From contig MELC01000042.1 of the NCBI GenBank assembly GCA_001767455.1, forward strand, positions 53,266 through 117,265: a stretch of 64,000 nucleotides of DNA. The letters run 5' to 3'. Shown in pieces: positions 61,191-64,000 of the stretch. The stretch's first letter is position 1. The number at the start of each line of letters is the position of its first letter. The DNA is from Acidobacteria bacterium RIFCSPLOWO2_12_FULL_66_21. Lineage in GTDB: Bacteria > Acidobacteriota > Vicinamibacteria > Vicinamibacterales > 2-12-FULL-66-21. A model generated the notes under the pieces. That model had not been told where the DNA came from. It searched no databases and saw only the letters and a program-made list of their open reading frames with translations. Position numbers and translations under genes: made by a program.

Positions 61191-64000
61191 GCCGGACCTA
61201 TTGGCGAAGTCTCGGGGAGATCGAGGACGGCCCCCAGTTCCGCGCCCATCTCGAGCGGGAGTTCCCGGACGGGGCCTCGGAGCTTCCCGAAGGGGTCACT
61301 CGGCGCGAGATGATGATGCTCCTCGGCGCCTCGCTGTCGCTCGCGGGGCTCGCGGGGTGCCGGCGCCCCGTCGAAGAGATCGTCCCCTATGTCAACGCTC
61401 CCGAGGAGATCGTCCCAGGGATCCCCCGGTACTACGCGACGACCATGCCGTTCCGCCGGAGCGCCTACGGCCTGATCGTCGAGAGCCACGAAGGGCGACC
61501 GACGAAGATCGAGGGAAACCCATTGCACCCCTCGACCCTCGGGGCCTCGGGCTCCCTCATCCAGGCGTCCGTGCTCGGCCTCTACGATCCCGACCGCTCG
61601 CCGTCGGTCATGCGGCAGGGGACGCGGAAGTCCTGGAGCGATTTCGTGACGGCCTGGGGGCCGCTGTCCGAGGCTCATGCCGCGGATGGCGGCGCCGGCC
61701 TTGCGGTCCTCTCCGAGTCCTTCTCCTCTCCCACCCTGGCGCGTCTGGCCGCCGAGCTGCGTGCCCGCTACCCCCGGTTGCAGTGGGCGACCTACGACGC
61801 CGTCAGCGATGAGAACCGGCTCGCGGGACTGCGGTCCGCCACGGGGCGCGACCTCGATCTCATGCTCCGGCTCGATCGAGCCGCGGTGATTCTGGCCCTC
61901 GACGCGGACCCGCTTCTCACCGACCCGGAGATGATCCGTCACGCGCGAGGCTTCGCGGCGGGAAGGAGCGCCGGGGCCTCCGGTGGAGCGATGAACCGCC
62001 TCTACGCCGTTGAAGGGGTCTACTCGCTGACGGGAGCGATGGCGGATCATCGGCTTCGCCTCGAGAACCGGCAGATCGCCCCCTTCCTCGCGGCGCTCGC
62101 TGCACGCCTTGCTCCTTCCGAGGCGGGAGCCCTTTCGACAAGCTCAGGGCAGGCCGCGAGCCTGGCCGGAGCCAGCATCTCCGGTGTCGATTCGCGCTGG
62201 ATCGACGCCCTTGCCAAGGATCTTCTGGCGAACCGCGGCAAGGGGCTGATCGTGGCAGGCGAACGCCAGCCCCCGGCGGTCCACGCCGCCGTCTGCGCGC
62301 TGAACACGCATCTCGGCAACACGGGCACGACGGTCAGCTACTACGAGACGAAGGATGCGGCGCTTCCGAGCGTCAACGGGCTTGCCTCACTCGTCTCCGC
62401 GATGAACGCGGGCGCGATAAGGACGCTCGTCATCCTGGGCGGCAATCCCGTATTCGATGCCCCCGCCGATCTCGACTTCGCCTCGGCCATGGCGAAGGTC
62501 CCTCAGTCGATCGCGCTCGGGCACACGGTCGACGAAACGTCCGTGAAGGCGACCTGGCACGTTCCCCGCGCGCACTACCTCGAATCGTGGGGAGATGCGC
62601 GCGCGGTTGGAGGCACGCTCAGCGTCGTCCAGCCGCTGATCCTCCCGCTGTTCGGCGGACGAACCCCCGTTGAAGTGCTGGGGCTCATGGTCGGGGGCCA
62701 GGATCGTCCTGGCTACGACATCGTGCGGGAGACCTGGAAACCGATCCTGGGCGAGGCCGAGTTCGACAGGAAGTGGAACCGCGTCCTGCATGACGGATTC
62801 CTTTCGGGCAGCGAGCTTCCAGAAGTTGTCCCCGCTCTGACCACGCAGCCCCTGGCGGAGCTCGCCCGCCTTCGCGCCGCAGACGCTTCCGCCTCCGCGC
62901 AAAGCGCTACGGCGAGACCTCGACGAAGCTCGGAGAGCGAAGTCGGGTCGGCGAGGCCCGCCGAAGCCTTGGCGAAGGCGGGCCTCGAGATCGTGTTCCT
63001 CCCCTCCCCGTCGCTTCACGACGGCCGTTTCGCGAACGACGGGTGGCTGCAGGAGCTTCCCGATCCCCTGACGAAGCTCACCTGGGACAACCCCGCGCTC
63101 GTGAGCCCGAAGACCGCGGAAACGCTCGGTCTTGCGAGTGAGGATTTGATCCGTCTCGAGTACGCGGATCGCTCGCTCGATCTTCCCGTCTCGATCCTTC
63201 CGGGCATGGCGGACGGCGTGGTGGCCCTCACTGTCGGCTACGGTCGTCAGCGCGCGGGACGGATTGGGTCCGGGGTCGGGTTCAACGCGTTCACGGTCCG
63301 AAGCTCCAAAGCACCTGGCTTCGACAGCGGGGTCAGACTCACCAGGCTCGGGCGCACGTATCCGCTCTCGGCGACCCAGGACCACGGCAGCATGGAGGGG
63401 CGCCCCCTCGTCCGCGAGGTAACGCTGACCGGGCTTCAACCACGGACGGACACGGACTCACACGGAATCTCTCAACCACGGAAGGACACGGAAGCACACG
63501 GATCCCAGGCAGAGAACGCGCACGGTGCAACACTCGGCGTCTTCGAGGAGGCACCGCATCACTTCTCGCTCTTCAAGGAGCACGCCTACGATCAGGGGCA
63601 CCAGTGGGGGATGACGATCGACTTGAACGCGTGCATCGGCTGCAACGCATGCATGGTCGCCTGCCAGAGCGAGAACAACGTGCCGGTTGTCGGCAAGGTC
63701 CAGGTGGCGAAGGGGCGCGAGATGCACTGGATCCGGGTCGATCGGTACTTCTCCGGCGAGCCCACTGGCAGCCCGGAGATCGTCTATCAGCCGGTCCCCT
63801 GCATGCACTGCGAGGATGCCCCCTGCGAACAGGTCTGTCCCGTGGCCGCGACCGTTCACGACGCGCAGGGCCTCAACGTGATGGTCTACAACCGATGCAT
63901 CGGGACCCGCTACTGCTCGAACAACTGTCCCTACAAGGTGCGCCGGTTCAACTTCTTCAACTTCACCAAGGACACGCCCGACATCCTCAAGCTCGCGATG
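61187..64000 (+). CDS. actB: Alternative complex III Fe-S/molybdopterin-like subunit ActB (partial, runs off the end)
   Basis: 938 codons are visible, open to the last base of the window; no stop is reached. A twin-arginine-like, lipobox-ending start (TRREMMMLLGASLSLAGLAG, then C) is followed by a molybdopterin-oxidoreductase-like domain that normally lacks cofactor. The Fe-S domain follows with CIGCNACMVACQSENNVPVV, CMHCEDAPCEQVCPVAA and CIGTRYCSNNCPYKVRRFN. Three repeat-derived in-frame inserts sit at 62130-62149, about 62868-62987 and about 63437-63520. Subunits C to F should follow downstream. Confidence 0.93.
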   Translation, partial: MSRTYWRSLGEIEDGPQFRAHLEREFPDGASELPEGVTRREMMMLLGASLSLAGLAGCRRPVEEIVPYVNAPEEIVPGIPRYYATTMPFRRSAYGLIVESHEGRPTKIEGNPLHPSTLGASGSLIQASVLGLYDPDRSPSVMRQGTRKSWSDFVTAWGPLSEAHAADGGAGLAVLSESFSSPTLARLAAELRARYPRLQWATYDAVSDENRLAGLRSATGRDLDLMLRLDRAAVILALDADPLLTDPEMIRHARGFAAGRSAGASGGAMNRLYAVEGVYSLTGAMADHRLRLENRQIAPFLAALAARLAPSEAGALSTSSGQAASLAGASISGVDSRWIDALAKDLLANRGKGLIVAGERQPPAVHAAVCALNTHLGNTGTTVSYYETKDAALPSVNGLASLVSAMNAGAIRTLVILGGNPVFDAPADLDFASAMAKVPQSIALGHTVDETSVKATWHVPRAHYLESWGDARAVGGTLSVVQPLILPLFGGRTPVEVLGLMVGGQDRPGYDIVRETWKPILGEAEFDRKWNRVLHDGFLSGSELPEVVPALTTQPLAELARLRAADASASAQSATARPRRSSESEVGSARPAEALAKAGLEIVFLPSPSLHDGRFANDGWLQELPDPLTKLTWDNPALVSPKTAETLGLASEDLIRLEYADRSLDLPVSILPGMADGVVALTVGYGRQRAGRIGSGVGFNAFTVRSSKAPGFDSGVRLTRLGRTYPLSATQDHGSMEGRPLVREVTLTGLQPRTDTDSHGISQPRKDTEAHGSQAENAHGATLGVFEEAPHHFSLFKEHAYDQGHQWGMTIDLNACIGCNACMVACQSENNVPVVGKVQVAKGREMHWIRVDRYFSGEPTGSPEIVYQPVPCMHCEDAPCEQVCPVAATVHDAQGLNVMVYNRCIGTRYCSNNCPYKVRRFNFFNFTKDTPDILKLAM
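62130..62149. repeat. CCCTTTCGACAAGCTCAGGG dispersed palindromic word inside actB
   Basis: This 20-mer is a near-palindrome (CCCT-TTCGACAAGCTC-AGGG) and reads in frame as A-L-S-T-S-S-G. I recall CCCTGAGCTTGTCGAAGGG as a widespread dispersed repeat in many bacteria, so this looks like an inserted copy. Related text (GGCTCAGGGCGTGCTGAGCC, CGGTCGAAG) occurs at 50885. Confidence 0.6.
62868..62987. repeat. CGCCGAAGCC/GGCGAAGGCGGG palindromic repeat inserted in frame in actB
   Basis: CGCCTTCGCGCCGCAGACGC, GCTACGGCGAGACC and GGCCCGCCGAAGCCTTGGCG with AAGGCGGGCC are the same words as in the gaps at 20248, 34822, 51661 and 51836. In actB they are translated as an Arg/Ser/Ala-rich stretch of about 40 residues (RLRAADASASAQSATARPRR and on). 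Confidence 0.8.
63437..63520. repeat. CCACGGA 9-nt repeats inserted in frame in actB
   Basis: CCACGGACGGACACGGACTC and, 35 bases later, CCACGGAAGGACACGGAAGC resemble the array at 570-705. The 9-nt step keeps the frame, giving QPRTDTDSHG and QPRKDTEAHG. They occupy the linker between the molybdopterin-like and Fe-S domains. Confidence 0.8.

Noticed and set aside
61187-64000. actB as a pseudogene because of repeat inserts
   Set aside because: The frame is open through all three inserts to the end of the window and all Fe-S motifs are intact.

Overview
The window is a high-G+C bacterial chromosome segment. The style points to Acidobacteriota, perhaps Vicinamibacterales, but this is inference and no rRNA is present. 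The pointers are an acidobacterial-type duplicated MacB/FtsX permease, a Tat-exported PaoABC-type molybdenum enzyme, alternative complex III, a YaiO-type TPR barrel, a VWA protein of acidobacterial style, and gaps full of short-period repeats. I see no tRNA, rRNA, CRISPR, prophage or insertion sequence. The segment is mostly housekeeping and signalling genes.

Layout. 1-6.7 kb: the ATP synthase operon from the first b subunit to epsilon (b, b', delta, alpha, gamma, beta, epsilon). 6.7-10.4 kb: a PP2C phosphatase, a Wzm/Wzt polysaccharide exporter, a heptose-phosphate adenylyltransferase and a DUF1059 protein. 10.5-17 kb: Mfd, a SurA-like chaperone, a NusG paralogue and a tRNA-dihydrouridine synthase. 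16.9-21.2 kb: a minus-strand operon (NtrC-type regulator, RGG-rich protein, Dabb protein), an excisionase-like HTH gene coupled to a mini histidine-kinase H-box protein, and an orphan FliA-type sigma factor. 21.6-28.2 kb: a minus-strand operon of hybrid sensor kinase, ABC ATPase and a 1442-residue permease that fuses an ABC-2-like membrane half to a complete duplicated MacB/FtsX permease. 28.3-36 kb: a dienoyl-CoA-reductase-type SDR, a DMT permease, an HD hydrolase, small membrane and metalloprotease-like proteins, FabZ, a GAF-GAF-PP2C phosphatase, an OB-fold lipoprotein and a TPR/beta-barrel protein. 36-47 kb: a PDZ protein, a CHASE3/GAF receptor without output domain, a lipid kinase, DsbD, an orphan NuoG, an M1 peptidase and a membrane SpoIIE-type phosphatase. 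47-54.8 kb: an AI-2E-type permease, aminotransferases, a VWA protein, an OmpA-like lipoprotein, DoxX and a LigD-type polymerase. 54.8-60.4 kb: the Tat-exported PaoABC-like aldehyde oxidoreductase with a coupled Cys-rich small protein, a secreted protein and an SDR. 60.5-64 kb: actA and the start of actB, which runs off the end of the window.

How the genes work together. ATP synthase and alternative complex III serve respiration. Wzm/Wzt and RfaE2 serve the cell surface. Three PP2C-family phosphatases, a hybrid kinase, an NtrC regulator, an H-box fragment and a GAF receptor give a dense signalling complement.

The most unusual signal lies in the repeats. At least a dozen intergenic gaps carry arrays of 7-nt units, and others carry 8- or 9-nt units, often with a reverse-complement array downstream that would fold into a hairpin. 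Unit sequence differs from gap to gap while the architecture is kept. Some repeats enter coding sequence in frame: actB three times, the N-terminus of a secreted protein, and the last codons of fabZ. A second notable event is a 66-nt second copy of the atpG 3' end, about 100 bp downstream of the gene, which differs from it only by synonymous changes.
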